Shown here: positions 17,483 to 25,307 of the stretch, in pieces
Numbering within the stretch: the first letter of the stretch is position 1
How the letters are laid out: every line of letters begins with the position of its first letter
NCBI GenBank assembly: GCA_910586025.1
Contig: CAJUIO010000046.1
Location: 1-27,239 of the forward strand
DNA length: 27,239 nt
Reading direction: 5' to 3'
From: an uncultured Lachnospiraceae bacterium
Lineage (GTDB): Bacteria > Bacillota > Clostridia > Lachnospirales > Lachnospiraceae
Position numbers and translations under genes: made by a program
Notes under the pieces: generated by a model
What the model was told of the DNA's origin: nothing
The model's database searches: none
The model's input: the letters and a program-made list of their open reading frames with translations, nothing else

Positions 17483-17788
17483 ATGGAAGAGGATTTCAAG
17501 GTGATTGACAATTATTTAATGGTGAAGATGCCGGAGGAGGTGGATCATCACAAATCGGTCCGGATCAGTGAGACGGCGGACCGGTACATCATGCGGGAGG
17601 GAGTGGGAAATATTGTTTTTGATTTTGAGGACACCAGATTCATGGACAGCTCCGGAATCGGCGTGATTATAGGGAGATATAAGAAAATATCGTACTTCGG
17701 AGGAAAGATTTTTGCGGTGAATACGGATGCGAGGATCAAACGGACACTGATGATATGCGGGTTACATAAGGTTATAGAAATCATGTGA
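17483..17788 (+). CDS. spoIIAA: Anti-sigma F factor antagonist SpoIIAA
   Basis: SpoIIAA is a STAS-domain protein that, when unphosphorylated, displaces sigma-F from SpoIIAB in the forespore. The protein is 101 aa, a little shorter than the B. subtilis protein. The diagnostic motif is FMDSSGIGVIIGRYK, in which S57 aligns with the phosphorylated serine (S58) of B. subtilis. The STAS fold pattern VGNIVFDFEDTRFMDSSG precedes it. AGGGGAAG lies just upstream of ATG 17483. It is the first gene of the canonical spoIIA operon. I looked for a sigma-H type promoter in the 65 bp after the upstream terminator and did not find a convincing one. Confidence 0.96.
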   Translation: MEEDFKVIDNYLMVKMPEEVDHHKSVRISETADRYIMREGVGNIVFDFEDTRFMDSSGIGVIIGRYKKISYFGGKIFAVNTDARIKRTLMICGLHKVIEIM

Positions 17789-17800
17789 AGGAGAAAAAGG

Positions 17801-18301
17801 ATGAGGTTAAAAAGCAGTCCGGAGATGGGAACCGGAAGGAAGCTGAAAAATGAGATGAAGCTTGAATTTGACGCTGTCTCGGAGAACGAAGCCTTTGCCA
17901 GGGTTGCGGTTACGGCATTTATAAGTCCGTTAAACCCTACGATTGAGGAGATATCGGATGTCAAGACAGCTGTCTCGGAGGCGGTGACCAACGCCATTAT
18001 TCACGGATATGACAGTGAGGAGGGGATTTTTGGAAAAAACAAGGTGTCCCTTCACTGTCTTCTGCTGGAGGACGTGCTCCATGTGGAGGTCGTGGACGAG
18101 GGAAAGGGGATCATGGACGTGGAGCAGGCCATGGAGCCTCTTTTTACCACAAAGCCGGAGATGGACAGGTCGGGAATGGGATTTGCCTTTATGGAGGCCT
18201 TTATGGATGATCTGGAGGTGATCTCCGAACCCGGTATGGGCACGACGGTGATGATGAAGAAGAAGCTCGGAACCACCTCCTGGATCAGGCATGAGGATTA
18301 G
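17801..18301 (+). CDS. spoIIAB: Anti-sigma F factor SpoIIAB
   Basis: SpoIIAB is a GHKL-family serine kinase that binds and inhibits sigma-F and phosphorylates SpoIIAA. The sequence shows the N-box SEAVTNAIIHGY, G1 DEGKGIMD and G2-type GMGFAFMEAFMD motifs of the ATP site. The core begins KNEMKLEFDAVSENEAFARV, close to the start of the B. subtilis protein. ATG 17801 is chosen because AAGGAG (17788-17793) is 7 bp upstream. This gives about 15 extra N-terminal residues compared with the classical start. The alternative start at ATG 17855 has no well-spaced site. It lies 12 bp after spoIIAA and 2 bp before sigF. Confidence 0.95.
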   Translation: MRLKSSPEMGTGRKLKNEMKLEFDAVSENEAFARVAVTAFISPLNPTIEEISDVKTAVSEAVTNAIIHGYDSEEGIFGKNKVSLHCLLLEDVLHVEVVDEGKGIMDVEQAMEPLFTTKPEMDRSGMGFAFMEAFMDDLEVISEPGMGTTVMMKKKLGTTSWIRHED

Positions 18302-18303
18302 CT

Positions 18304-19044
18304 ATGACGGAAAACTCAGTACTGATCAGGAAGGCACAGGCAGGAGAAAAGGAATCGAGAGAAGTACTGATTGAGCAGAATCTGGGTTTGGTGCACCATA
18401 TCGTGAAGCGCTTTTTGGGAAGAGGATACGAGGCGGAGGATCTGTTTCAGATAGGGACCATCGGTCTGATGAAGGCGGTGGACAAGTTTGACACCTCCTT
18501 TGACGTGAAGTTTTCAACCTATGCGGTTCCCCTGATTGCGGGGGAGATCAAGCGGTTTATCCGGGACGACGGTATTGTGAAGGTGTCAAGGACCTTGAAG
18601 GAAAACGGAATCAAGGTAAAGTATGCCACGGAAAGGCTTTCCATGAAGCTGAACCGGGATCCCACGCTGATGGAGGTGGCGGGGGAGACGGCTCTTTCCA
18701 TGGAGGATGTGGTGATGGCAATGGAGGCTAACGTTCAGGTGGAATCCATCTATAAATCCGTTTACCAGAATGACGGAAACGAGATCTACCTGGTTGACCA
18801 GCTGGCGGACGAGAGGAGAGACGAGCAGGAGAAGGTTCTGAATCATATGGTGGTGAAGCAGCTGATCGGCGAGCTTTCCGAGATGGAGCAGAAGCTGATC
18901 GTGCTGCGCTATTACCAGGATAAAACGCAGACGGAGGTGGCGGGGCTTTTGGGGGTGAGCCAGGTTCAGGTAAGCCGTCTGGAAAAGAGGATCCTTCTTT
19001 CCCTGCGGAAAAAAATGACGTTACCCCCTGACAGGGAAGGCTGA
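18304..19044 (+). CDS. sigF: RNA polymerase sigma factor SigF
   Basis: This is the first compartment-specific sporulation sigma factor, active in the forespore when released from SpoIIAB. The 246-aa protein has region 2 with AEDLFQIGTIGLMKAVDKFD and FSTYAVPLIAGEIKRFIRDDG, a region 3 segment around SRTLKENGIKVKYATERLS, and a region 4 helix-turn-helix QTEVAGLLGVSQVQVSRLEKRIL. Its position directly after spoIIAB, with a 2-bp gap, identifies it as SigF rather than the related SigG or SigB. Translation is probably coupled to spoIIAB, since only AGGATT precedes the start. Its 3' end contains the promoter of the next operon. Confidence 0.97.
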   Translation: MTENSVLIRKAQAGEKESREVLIEQNLGLVHHIVKRFLGRGYEAEDLFQIGTIGLMKAVDKFDTSFDVKFSTYAVPLIAGEIKRFIRDDGIVKVSRTLKENGIKVKYATERLSMKLNRDPTLMEVAGETALSMEDVVMAMEANVQVESIYKSVYQNDGNEIYLVDQLADERRDEQEKVLNHMVVKQLIGELSEMEQKLIVLRYYQDKTQTEVAGLLGVSQVQVSRLEKRILLSLRKKMTLPPDREG

Positions 19045-19056
19045 TGGTGTTATAAT
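19028..19056 (+). promoter_or_regulatory. Extended -10 sigma-A promoter for the PHP operon
   Basis: CTGACA (19028-19033), 17 bp, then TATAAT (19051-19056) preceded by TG at 19048-19049, an extended -10. The -35 lies within the last codons of sigF. This strong-looking promoter uncouples the downstream three genes from sporulation control. Confidence 0.75.
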
Positions 19057-19091
19057 CTCCTTATAGGGCTTTGCCCCAAAAGGAGAGACAG

Positions 19092-19880
19092 ATGAAAAGA
19101 GAAGATTATCCATTTTTATATGAAACCCATATGCACACCAGCGAGAGCAGCAAATGTGCCAATAACACGGGAGCGGAGATGGCAAGGGCCTGCAGGGATG
19201 CGGGCTATGCGGGAATTATCATCACGGATCACAGCTGGTATGGAAACTGCCGGATTGACAGGAATCTTCCCTGGCAGGAGTGGGTGGAGGAGTTTTGCAG
19301 AGGATATGAGAATGCCAGAAGATGGGGAGACGAGAACGATTTCTCCGTCTTTTTTGGCTTTGAGTCCTGCTATCGGGGACCGGAATTTCTGATCTACGGC
19401 GTGGACAAGGACTGGCTTATGACGCACCCGCAGATCAGGGACGCTTCCATTGAGGAGCAGTATGAGCTGGTGCACGGTGCGGGCGGAATGGTGATCCAGG
19501 CCCATCCCTTCCGGAAGGAGGATTATATCGAGGTTTTCCGCCAGTATCCGGAGTGGGTGGACGGACTGGAGGGAATTAACGCCACGCACAGCTGCCATCT
19601 GAGCAGCCATCACAAATGCGCGGACTGGGACAGGCAGGCGGTGGAGCTTGCCCGCACAAAGAAGCTTCCCATCACGGCGGGGTCCGACGTTCACAGCACG
19701 CTGATTTTCGGCGGGGGCGTTGCGTTTAAGAGAAGGCTTACTTCTGCGGCGGATTACTGCGCCGCCATTCTGGGAGGAGAGGACTATATCCTGACGGACG
19801 GAGACACATGGTATGACAAAAACGGACAGCCCCTTGGAAAGGGGGCGGACAAAGGAGGGACTGCATGGGAAATCAAGTAG
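19092..19880 (+). CDS. PHP-domain metal-dependent phosphoesterase
   Basis: The 262-aa protein has the full PHP metal-binding set: H13 and H15 in ETHMHTSES, ITDHSW, an acidic residue in the GFESCYRGPE segment, QAHPFRK, and the terminal GSDVHST. PHP domains hydrolyse phosphate esters, as in histidinol phosphatase and some nucleases; the substrate here is unknown. ATG 19092 is 6 bp after AGGAG (19081-19085). The stop overlaps the next gene by 16 bp, which indicates tight translational coupling with the FAD-dependent protein. Confidence 0.9.
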   Translation: MKREDYPFLYETHMHTSESSKCANNTGAEMARACRDAGYAGIIITDHSWYGNCRIDRNLPWQEWVEEFCRGYENARRWGDENDFSVFFGFESCYRGPEFLIYGVDKDWLMTHPQIRDASIEEQYELVHGAGGMVIQAHPFRKEDYIEVFRQYPEWVDGLEGINATHSCHLSSHHKCADWDRQAVELARTKKLPITAGSDVHSTLIFGGGVAFKRRLTSAADYCAAILGGEDYILTDGDTWYDKNGQPLGKGADKGGTAWEIK

Positions 19881-21268
19881 ATGTGATTATTATCGGAGCA
19901 GGTCCGGGAGGAATCTTCTGCGCCTATGAGCTGATGGAGAAAAAGCCGGAGCTCAGGGTGCTGATGGTGGAAAAGGGGCGCTCGATTGAGAGAAGGGTCT
20001 GTCCCAAGAGAAAGACCAAGCAGTGTGTGGGATGCAATCCCTGTTCCATCACCACGGGCTTTGCGGGTGCCGGAGCTTTTTCCGACGGGAAGCTGTCCCT
20101 TTCCCCGGACGTGGGCGGTAATCTCCCGGCGATCCTGGGCTATGAACAGACCAGGGAGCTGATCGGTCAGTCCGACGAGATCTATCTGAAGTTCGGCGCA
20201 GACAGTACGGTTTACGGCATGGATAAGCGGGAAGAGATCCGCCAGATCCGGAAGTCGGCCATCATTGCGAACCTGAAGCTGGTGGAATGCCCGATCCGCC
20301 ACCTGGGCACCGAGGAGGGCTACAAAATTTACGGAAAGCTGCAGAGGCATCTGGAGGAAAAGGGAGTAAGGCTGATGTTTGACACCATGGTGGAGGAAAT
20401 CCTGGTGGAGGACGGAAGGGCCGTGGGGATTAGGACGGATAAAGGAGAGGTCTTCCTGGGAGAGGAGATCGTCTCGGCGGTAGGCCGGGAGGGTGCGGAC
20501 TGGTTTAAGCATAAATGCGGCGAGATTGGAATCGAGACCACGCCGGGCACCGTGGATATCGGAGTGCGTGTGGAGGTAAGGGACGAGATCATGCAGTTTC
20601 TCAACGAAAATCTGTATGAGGCGAAGCTGATCTATCATACGCCCACCTTTGACGACAAGGTGAGAACCTTCTGTACCAACCCTTCCGGTGAGGTGGCCAC
20701 GGAATACTATGAGGGCGGGCTGGCCGTGGTGAACGGCCATGCCTATAAGTCGCAGGAGTACAAGACCGACAATACCAATTTCGCAATTCTGGTAAGCAAG
20801 AATTTCACCAAGCCCTTCAAGACGCCCATTGAGTACGGAAAATATATCGCCCGGCTTTCCAATATGCTCTGCGGGGGAAAGATCCTGGTTCAGACCTTCG
20901 GGGATTTCCGGAGGGGGAGAAGAACCACGGAGGAGAGGCTTGGACGCAATAACATCATACCGACCTTAAAGGATGCGGTTCCGGGAGACCTGTCCCTGGT
21001 ATTTCCTCACAGGATCATGGTGGATATTGAGGAAATGCTGTTTGCCCTGGATAAGGTGACTCCGGGAATCGCGGGGGATGAGACGCTTCTTTACGGCGTG
21101 GAGGTGAAATTCTATTCCAACAGGGTAGTGGTGAACAGGGATTTCGAGACCAGTATACAGGGCCTTCGGGCAATTGGAGACGGCGCGGGAGTGACAAGAG
21201 GCTTACAGCAGGCTTCGGCGAACGGTATCAGTGCGGCGAGAAGTATTTTAAGGAAAATGGAAGTATGA
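19865..21268 (+). CDS. FAD-dependent oxidoreductase with Cys cluster
   Basis: This 467-aa flavoprotein has an N-terminal dinucleotide-binding motif IIIGAGPGGIFCAYEL (GxGxxG at 11-16) and the C-terminal FAD signature LRAIGDGAGVTRGLQQASANG. Between them is the unusual cluster C46, C54, C57, C60 (spacing C-X7-C-X2-C-X2-C), followed by a GFAGAGAFSDGKLSLSPDVGG segment typical of the uncharacterised COG2509-type dehydrogenases. The cysteines could bind an iron-sulfur cluster or zinc; that is inference. The reaction is unknown. It starts inside the PHP gene, and its stop codon overlaps the next start as ATGA (21265-21268). Confidence 0.9.
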   Translation: MGNQVDVIIIGAGPGGIFCAYELMEKKPELRVLMVEKGRSIERRVCPKRKTKQCVGCNPCSITTGFAGAGAFSDGKLSLSPDVGGNLPAILGYEQTRELIGQSDEIYLKFGADSTVYGMDKREEIRQIRKSAIIANLKLVECPIRHLGTEEGYKIYGKLQRHLEEKGVRLMFDTMVEEILVEDGRAVGIRTDKGEVFLGEEIVSAVGREGADWFKHKCGEIGIETTPGTVDIGVRVEVRDEIMQFLNENLYEAKLIYHTPTFDDKVRTFCTNPSGEVATEYYEGGLAVVNGHAYKSQEYKTDNTNFAILVSKNFTKPFKTPIEYGKYIARLSNMLCGGKILVQTFGDFRRGRRTTEERLGRNNIIPTLKDAVPGDLSLVFPHRIMVDIEEMLFALDKVTPGIAGDETLLYGVEVKFYSNRVVVNRDFETSIQGLRAIGDGAGVTRGLQQASANGISAARSILRKMEV

Positions 21269-22335
21269 AAAGAAAGGGAATTGTACTGGCCGCGGTATGT
21301 CTGATGCTCCTTTTTTCCGGGTGCAGGGACGGGGCGGGCATCACCCGGGTGGTGCTCACCACGGGCTTTAGGCAGGATGAAATTTTCCGGATTGAGAACA
21401 GATCCTGCTCCCTTGCGGAGGTCATGGTCTTTCTCACCAACATGCAGAATCAGTATGAGAATGTGTACGGGGAAGAAATCTGGGAAATGGAATCGGGGGG
21501 AATCACGCTCGAGGAGAGCGTGAAGGAGACAGTGCTTGCCCAGCTCGCCCAGATTAAAACCATGAATCTGCTGGCTGAGCGGAACAGGGTTTTTCTGGAT
21601 TCCGAGGAGCGCAGGCAGGTGAAGGAGGCGGCAGAGGTCTATTTTGGATCCTTAAGCCGGGAGGATGCGGAGAGTATGGGGGCTTCGGCGGAGACGATTG
21701 AAAGCCTGTATCTGGAATACGCACTTGCGGAAAAGGTATATCAGTATATAATCAAGGACATTAATCCGGAGATCAGCGATGATGAAGCCAGGATCATCAC
21801 GGTACAGCATATTTTTTTCAGGACCAGCACCATGAACGGTATGGGGGAGAGGACGGAATTCTCGGATGAGGTCAAGGCGGACGTGCGAAAGAGCGCCAGG
21901 GAGGTGCTGCGGTTGTCCAGGGAGGAGGATGCCGACTTTGAGCAGCTGATCCTGACCTACAGCGAGAGTGAGACGGGAACGCTCTCCTTTGGGAAGGGCG
22001 AGATGGACCAGAGCTTCGAGGAGGCGGCCTTTAATCTGGAAACCGGAGAGATCAGCGATCTGGTGGAGACCTCCCAGGGTTATCATATTATCAAGTGTAT
22101 CAGCACCTTTAACAGGGAGGAGACGGATGCCAATAAGGTGAAAATCGTGGAGAAGCGCAGACGGGAGGTGTTCGGTGAGGAGTATGAGGCCTTTGTGGAG
22201 TCTCTGACGAGAGATCTGAACGAGGAGCTGTGGCAGCAGGTGTCCTTCCTGCCCGGCAGCGGGGACGGGGTTATGGATTTTTTTGACGTATATGACCGGT
22301 ATGTGAGCCTGAATCTGGACGTGACCGCCAGTTAA
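21265..22335 (+). CDS. PrsA-like peptidylprolyl isomerase lipoprotein
   Basis: This is an extracellular foldase of 356 aa, anchored by a lipoprotein signal with lipobox FSGC (Cys20). An N-terminal SurA/PrsA-like helical region (about 40-165, SLAEVMVFLTNMQNQYE and similar) is followed by a parvulin-type rotamase domain (about 172-290). Parvulin marks are ITVQHIFFRTS, the FEQLILTYSES segment, SFGKGEMDQSFEEAAFNL and ETSQGYHIIKC. A helical tail follows. PrsA proteins help secreted proteins fold outside the membrane; parvulin catalysis here is inferred from the domain. It is the third gene of the PHP operon, coupled by a 4-bp overlap. Confidence 0.9.
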   Translation: MKRKGIVLAAVCLMLLFSGCRDGAGITRVVLTTGFRQDEIFRIENRSCSLAEVMVFLTNMQNQYENVYGEEIWEMESGGITLEESVKETVLAQLAQIKTMNLLAERNRVFLDSEERRQVKEAAEVYFGSLSREDAESMGASAETIESLYLEYALAEKVYQYIIKDINPEISDDEARIITVQHIFFRTSTMNGMGERTEFSDEVKADVRKSAREVLRLSREEDADFEQLILTYSESETGTLSFGKGEMDQSFEEAAFNLETGEISDLVETSQGYHIIKCISTFNREETDANKVKIVEKRRREVFGEEYEAFVESLTRDLNEELWQQVSFLPGSGDGVMDFFDVYDRYVSLNLDVTAS

Positions 22336-22353
22336 TAAAAATTTTAGAATTAC

Positions 22354-22379
22354 GAAAACCGCATGGCTGCGGCGTTTTC
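22354..22379 (+). terminator. Weak hairpin after the PrsA-like gene
   Basis: GAAAAC and CGCA on the left pair with TGCG and GTTTTC on the right, with a two-base bulge and a small loop. The right arm is T-rich, but no T run follows, so termination efficiency is doubtful. It separates the PrsA-like gene from the htpG control region. Confidence 0.45.
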
Positions 22380-22388
22380 AGGGAATTA

Positions 22389-22415
22389 TTAGCACTCGTT
22401 TAAAATGAGTGCTAA
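22389..22415 (+). promoter_or_regulatory. CIRCE operator (HrcA binding site)
   Basis: The inverted repeat TTAGCACTC-N9-GAGTGCTAA is a perfect match to the CIRCE consensus, the operator of the heat-shock repressor HrcA. It implies HrcA control of htpG. The site ends 7 bp before the -35 box rather than downstream of the promoter. Confidence 0.97.
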
Positions 22416-22422
22416 TTTCTTC

Positions 22423-22451
22423 TTGACTTTTATTTTGAAGAGAATTACACT
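22423..22451 (+). promoter_or_regulatory. Sigma-A promoter for htpG
   Basis: TTGACT (22423-22428), 17 bp, TACACT (22446-22451). A weaker alternative further down is TTGTCT (22451-22456) with AATAAT (22475-22480), 18 bp apart. Confidence 0.6.
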
Positions 22452-22504
22452 TGTCTTTAGCAAAAGGTATTTGAAATAATTTTGATTGAGAAGGAGTGAT
22501 CATC

Positions 22505-24655
22505 GTGGCAGATAAGCACGGAAACTTATCCATTAACAGCGACAACATTTTTCCTATTATTAAAAAGTGGTTGTATTCCGACCATGATATTTTTTACAGG
22601 GAGCTGATCTCTAACGGATGCGATGCCATCACCAAGCTGAAGAAGCTGGACATGATGGGAGAGTACGCCTTGCCGGAGGATTATAAGGCGAAGATTCAGA
22701 TTCTCGTGAATCCGGAGGAGAAGACTCTGAAATTTATCGACAACGGTATCGGTATGACCGCGGACGAGGTGGAGGAGTACATCAACCAGATCGCTTTCTC
22801 CGGCGCTACTGACTTTATTGAGAAGTATAAGGACAAGGCCGGGGACGACCAGATCATCGGCCATTTCGGATTAGGCTTTTATTCTGCCTTCATGGTGGCG
22901 GACGAGGTTCACATCGACACGCTCTCCTGGCAGGAGGGTGCGGTTCCCGTACATTGGGAATGTGACGGCGGCACGGAATTCGACATGAAGGACGGGGACA
23001 GGCAGGAGGTGGGAACCACCATCACCCTTTTCCTGAACGAGGACGTGCTGGAGTTCTGCAACGAGTACAAGGCAAGAGAGGTTATCAAGAAGTACTGTTC
23101 CTTTATGCCGGTGGAGATTTACCTGTCCAAGGAGAACACCACGGATACTCAGACCGTCAAGGCTGACGAGAAGCTGGATACGGACGAGGTCGTGGAGGAG
23201 ATCAAGCCGGAGAAGGAAGAGGACGAGTTAAAGTATAAGATTAAGAAGAGACCGGAGCTGCTGAACGAGACGCAGCCTCTTTGGATGAAGCATCCCAACG
23301 AGTGCACCAGAGAGGAATATCTGGAATTTTACCGCAAGGTGTTCCAGGATTACAAGGAGCCTCTGTTCTGGATTCACCTGAACATGGATTATCCGTTTAA
23401 TCTGAAGGGAATCCTGTATTTCCCCAAGATCAATATCGAGTATGAATCCATTGAGGGAGTGATCAAGCTTTATAATAACCAGGTGTTTATTGCGGACAAT
23501 ATCAAGGAAGTGATTCCGGAGTTCCTGATGCTGTTAAAGGGCGTGATCGACTGTCCCGACCTGCCGCTTAACGTGTCGAGAAGCGCGCTGCAGAACGACG
23601 GCTTTGTGAAGAAGATTTCCGACTATATTTCCAAGAAGGTGGCTGACAAGCTGGCCGGAATGTGCAAGACGGAAAAGGAAGAGTATGACAAGTACTGGGA
23701 TGATATCAGCCCCTTCATCAAGTTCGGCTGCCTGAAGGATGACAAGTTCTGCGAGAAGATGACGGATTACATCCTTTTCAAGAATCTTGACGGAAAATAT
23801 CTCACCCTTCCCGAGTGCCTTGAAGTCAACAAGACGGATCCGGACGAGGTTTCCGATACGGAGAAGAAGGAAGACGGAGAGGAGACTCAGGAGGCCGCAT
23901 CCCAGGATGCTTCCAACGAAGAGGACAGCGCGGCGGCTCAGCCGGAGATCGTGGATGCGGACGGCAACGTGATAAACGGTGCGGAAGAGACCTCCGAGGC
24001 GGACGAGGAATCCGATGAGGAAGAGGCTGAGGAGAAGAAGGAAAAGATTATTTACTATGTGACGGACGAGAAGCAGCAGAGCCAGTACATCAATATGTTC
24101 AAGGCTGCCAAGATGGACGCTGTGATTCTCACCCACAATATTGACCAGCCCTTTGTCTCCCAGCTGGAAGCAAAGAATGAGGGAATCAAGTTCCAGAGAA
24201 TTGACGCGGATCTCACGGACACCTTTAAGGCCAAGACCAGCAAGAAGGCTGAGAAGGAATTCGAGGAGGCTGCGGATGCCATCGGCAAGGTGATGAAGAA
24301 GGTATTAAAGAAGGACAAGATCACCATCAAGGTGGAGAAGCTGAAGAACAAGAAGATCTCCTCCATGATCACCTTATCCGAGGAGAGCAGAAGAATGCAG
24401 GATATGATGAAGATGTACTCCATGCCCGGTATGGATATGGGCGGCTTTGGCAAGGAGGGCGAGACACTGATCCTGAATGCGAACCATCCTCTGGTGCAGT
24501 ATATTATGGAGCACACGGACGGAAGCAATGTGAATATGATCTGCGAGCAGCTCTACGATCTGGCGCTTTTGCAGCATGCGCCTCTTGAGCCGGAAGCCAT
24601 GAGCAAGTTCGTGGCAAGAAGCAACGATATCATGATGCTGCTCACCAACGAATAA
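22505..24655 (+). CDS. htpG: HSP90-family chaperone HtpG
   Basis: HtpG is the ATP-dependent bacterial Hsp90. GTG 22505 is the start because AAGGAG (22491-22496) is 8 bp upstream, and the protein (716 aa) then begins VADKHGNLSINSDN. The ATPase domain shows YRELISNGCDAI, DNGIGM and GHFGLGFYSAFMVAD. The middle domain has KGILYFP and NVSRSALQND, and the C-terminal dimerisation part runs from about residue 560. Two charged additions stand out. One is a short linker between the ATPase and middle domains (about 215-245). The other is an acidic, low-complexity insertion at about 443-513 with runs such as EEDSAAAQ and DEESDEEEAEEK, placed just before the conserved IIYYVTDEKQQSQYINMF. The gene is preceded by CIRCE and followed by a terminator hairpin. 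Confidence 0.97.
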   Translation: MADKHGNLSINSDNIFPIIKKWLYSDHDIFYRELISNGCDAITKLKKLDMMGEYALPEDYKAKIQILVNPEEKTLKFIDNGIGMTADEVEEYINQIAFSGATDFIEKYKDKAGDDQIIGHFGLGFYSAFMVADEVHIDTLSWQEGAVPVHWECDGGTEFDMKDGDRQEVGTTITLFLNEDVLEFCNEYKAREVIKKYCSFMPVEIYLSKENTTDTQTVKADEKLDTDEVVEEIKPEKEEDELKYKIKKRPELLNETQPLWMKHPNECTREEYLEFYRKVFQDYKEPLFWIHLNMDYPFNLKGILYFPKINIEYESIEGVIKLYNNQVFIADNIKEVIPEFLMLLKGVIDCPDLPLNVSRSALQNDGFVKKISDYISKKVADKLAGMCKTEKEEYDKYWDDISPFIKFGCLKDDKFCEKMTDYILFKNLDGKYLTLPECLEVNKTDPDEVSDTEKKEDGEETQEAASQDASNEEDSAAAQPEIVDADGNVINGAEETSEADEESDEEEAEEKKEKIIYYVTDEKQQSQYINMFKAAKMDAVILTHNIDQPFVSQLEAKNEGIKFQRIDADLTDTFKAKTSKKAEKEFEEAADAIGKVMKKVLKKDKITIKVEKLKNKKISSMITLSEESRRMQDMMKMYSMPGMDMGGFGKEGETLILNANHPLVQYIMEHTDGSNVNMICEQLYDLALLQHAPLEPEAMSKFVARSNDIMMLLTNE

Positions 24656-24742
24656 TAGGATAAGCTGACAGCTTCGGCAGACCTGCTGATATTGGCCGGG
24701 TGGACGTGCCGGCATGTACATCCGGCGGCTGTCACAGATGAA

Positions 24743-24788
24743 AATGCCTCTGCATAGGATAGAACAAAGAAAATGCAGAGGTATTTTT
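24743..24788 (+). terminator. Terminator hairpin of htpG overlapping the next RBS
   Basis: A 13-bp stem (24743-24755 with 24773-24785, one G-U pair) closes a 17-base AT-rich loop and ends in TTTTT (24784-24788). The 3' arm contains AGAGG, the only ribosome binding site for the ATG at 24789. The 55-base stretch enclosed by TGACAGC (24666-24672) and GCTGTCA (24728-24734), just upstream, can fold as well. Confidence 0.75.
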
Positions 24789-25307
24789 ATGCCTGAAAAC
24801 AGTCTGAAAAGTGCGCAGGCGGAGGGGACATACCGGGGAAAGCTTCAGATCAACGTGACCTCCTCTCTTGGTCTCATTCCCATTCCGGATGCCACTGTGA
24901 CCATATCCTATACGGGAGAGGCGGGTACGCCGATTGAGAAGCTCCGTACCGATTCCTCCGGTCAGACCCAGGCGGTGGAGCTTGCGGCACCGCCTCTTGA
25001 ATACAGTGTGGAGCCCACGGAGCAGATGCCATACTCCGAATATAACATCCAGGTGGAGGCTCCGGGTTATGAGACGGTATTGGTCTCCGGGACGGAGATT
25101 CTGCCCGATGTGACGGCGCTGCAGCCCATCGAGCTCACACCCATGGAGACGGCAAGGGAGGAAGAAGAGCTGATCGTGATTCCCGGCCACACCCTCTATG
25201 AGGAATATCCGCCCAAGATTCCGGAGGACGAGATCAAGCCCATGGATGAGAGCGGGGAGATCGTCCTGAGCAGAGTGGTCATACCGGAGTATGTGGTAGT
25301 ATACTGA
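24789..25307 (+). CDS. SleC-like spore cortex/germination protein, N-terminal part
   Basis: The product is 172 aa. It begins MPENSLKSAQAEGTYRGKLQ, then a carboxypeptidase-regulatory-like beta domain (about 18-110) with INVTSSLGLIPIPDATVTI, YTGEAGTPIEKLRTDSSGQT and PYSEYNIQVEAPGYETVLVSG. A conserved tail follows, with IVIPGHTLYEEYPPKIPEDE and GEIVLSRVVIPEYVVVY. From memory, this is the N-terminal third of SleC-like spore cortex proteins of Lachnospiraceae, which continue after PEYVVVH into a long catalytic and peptidoglycan-binding part of more than 200 residues. Here the frame stops (TGA 25305-25307) exactly at that point, 21 bp before a convergent recombinase gene. ATG 24789 is used because AGAGG lies 7 bp upstream, inside the preceding hairpin. 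It is likely a truncated or interrupted gene; a short paralog is possible. Confidence 0.7.
   Translation: MPENSLKSAQAEGTYRGKLQINVTSSLGLIPIPDATVTISYTGEAGTPIEKLRTDSSGQTQAVELAAPPLEYSVEPTEQMPYSEYNIQVEAPGYETVLVSGTEILPDVTALQPIELTPMETAREEEELIVIPGHTLYEEYPPKIPEDEIKPMDESGEIVLSRVVIPEYVVVY

Noticed and set aside
19784..20740. A 318-codon minus-strand open frame opposite the FAD gene
   Set aside because: Same reasoning: shadow of a strongly conserved flavoprotein gene.
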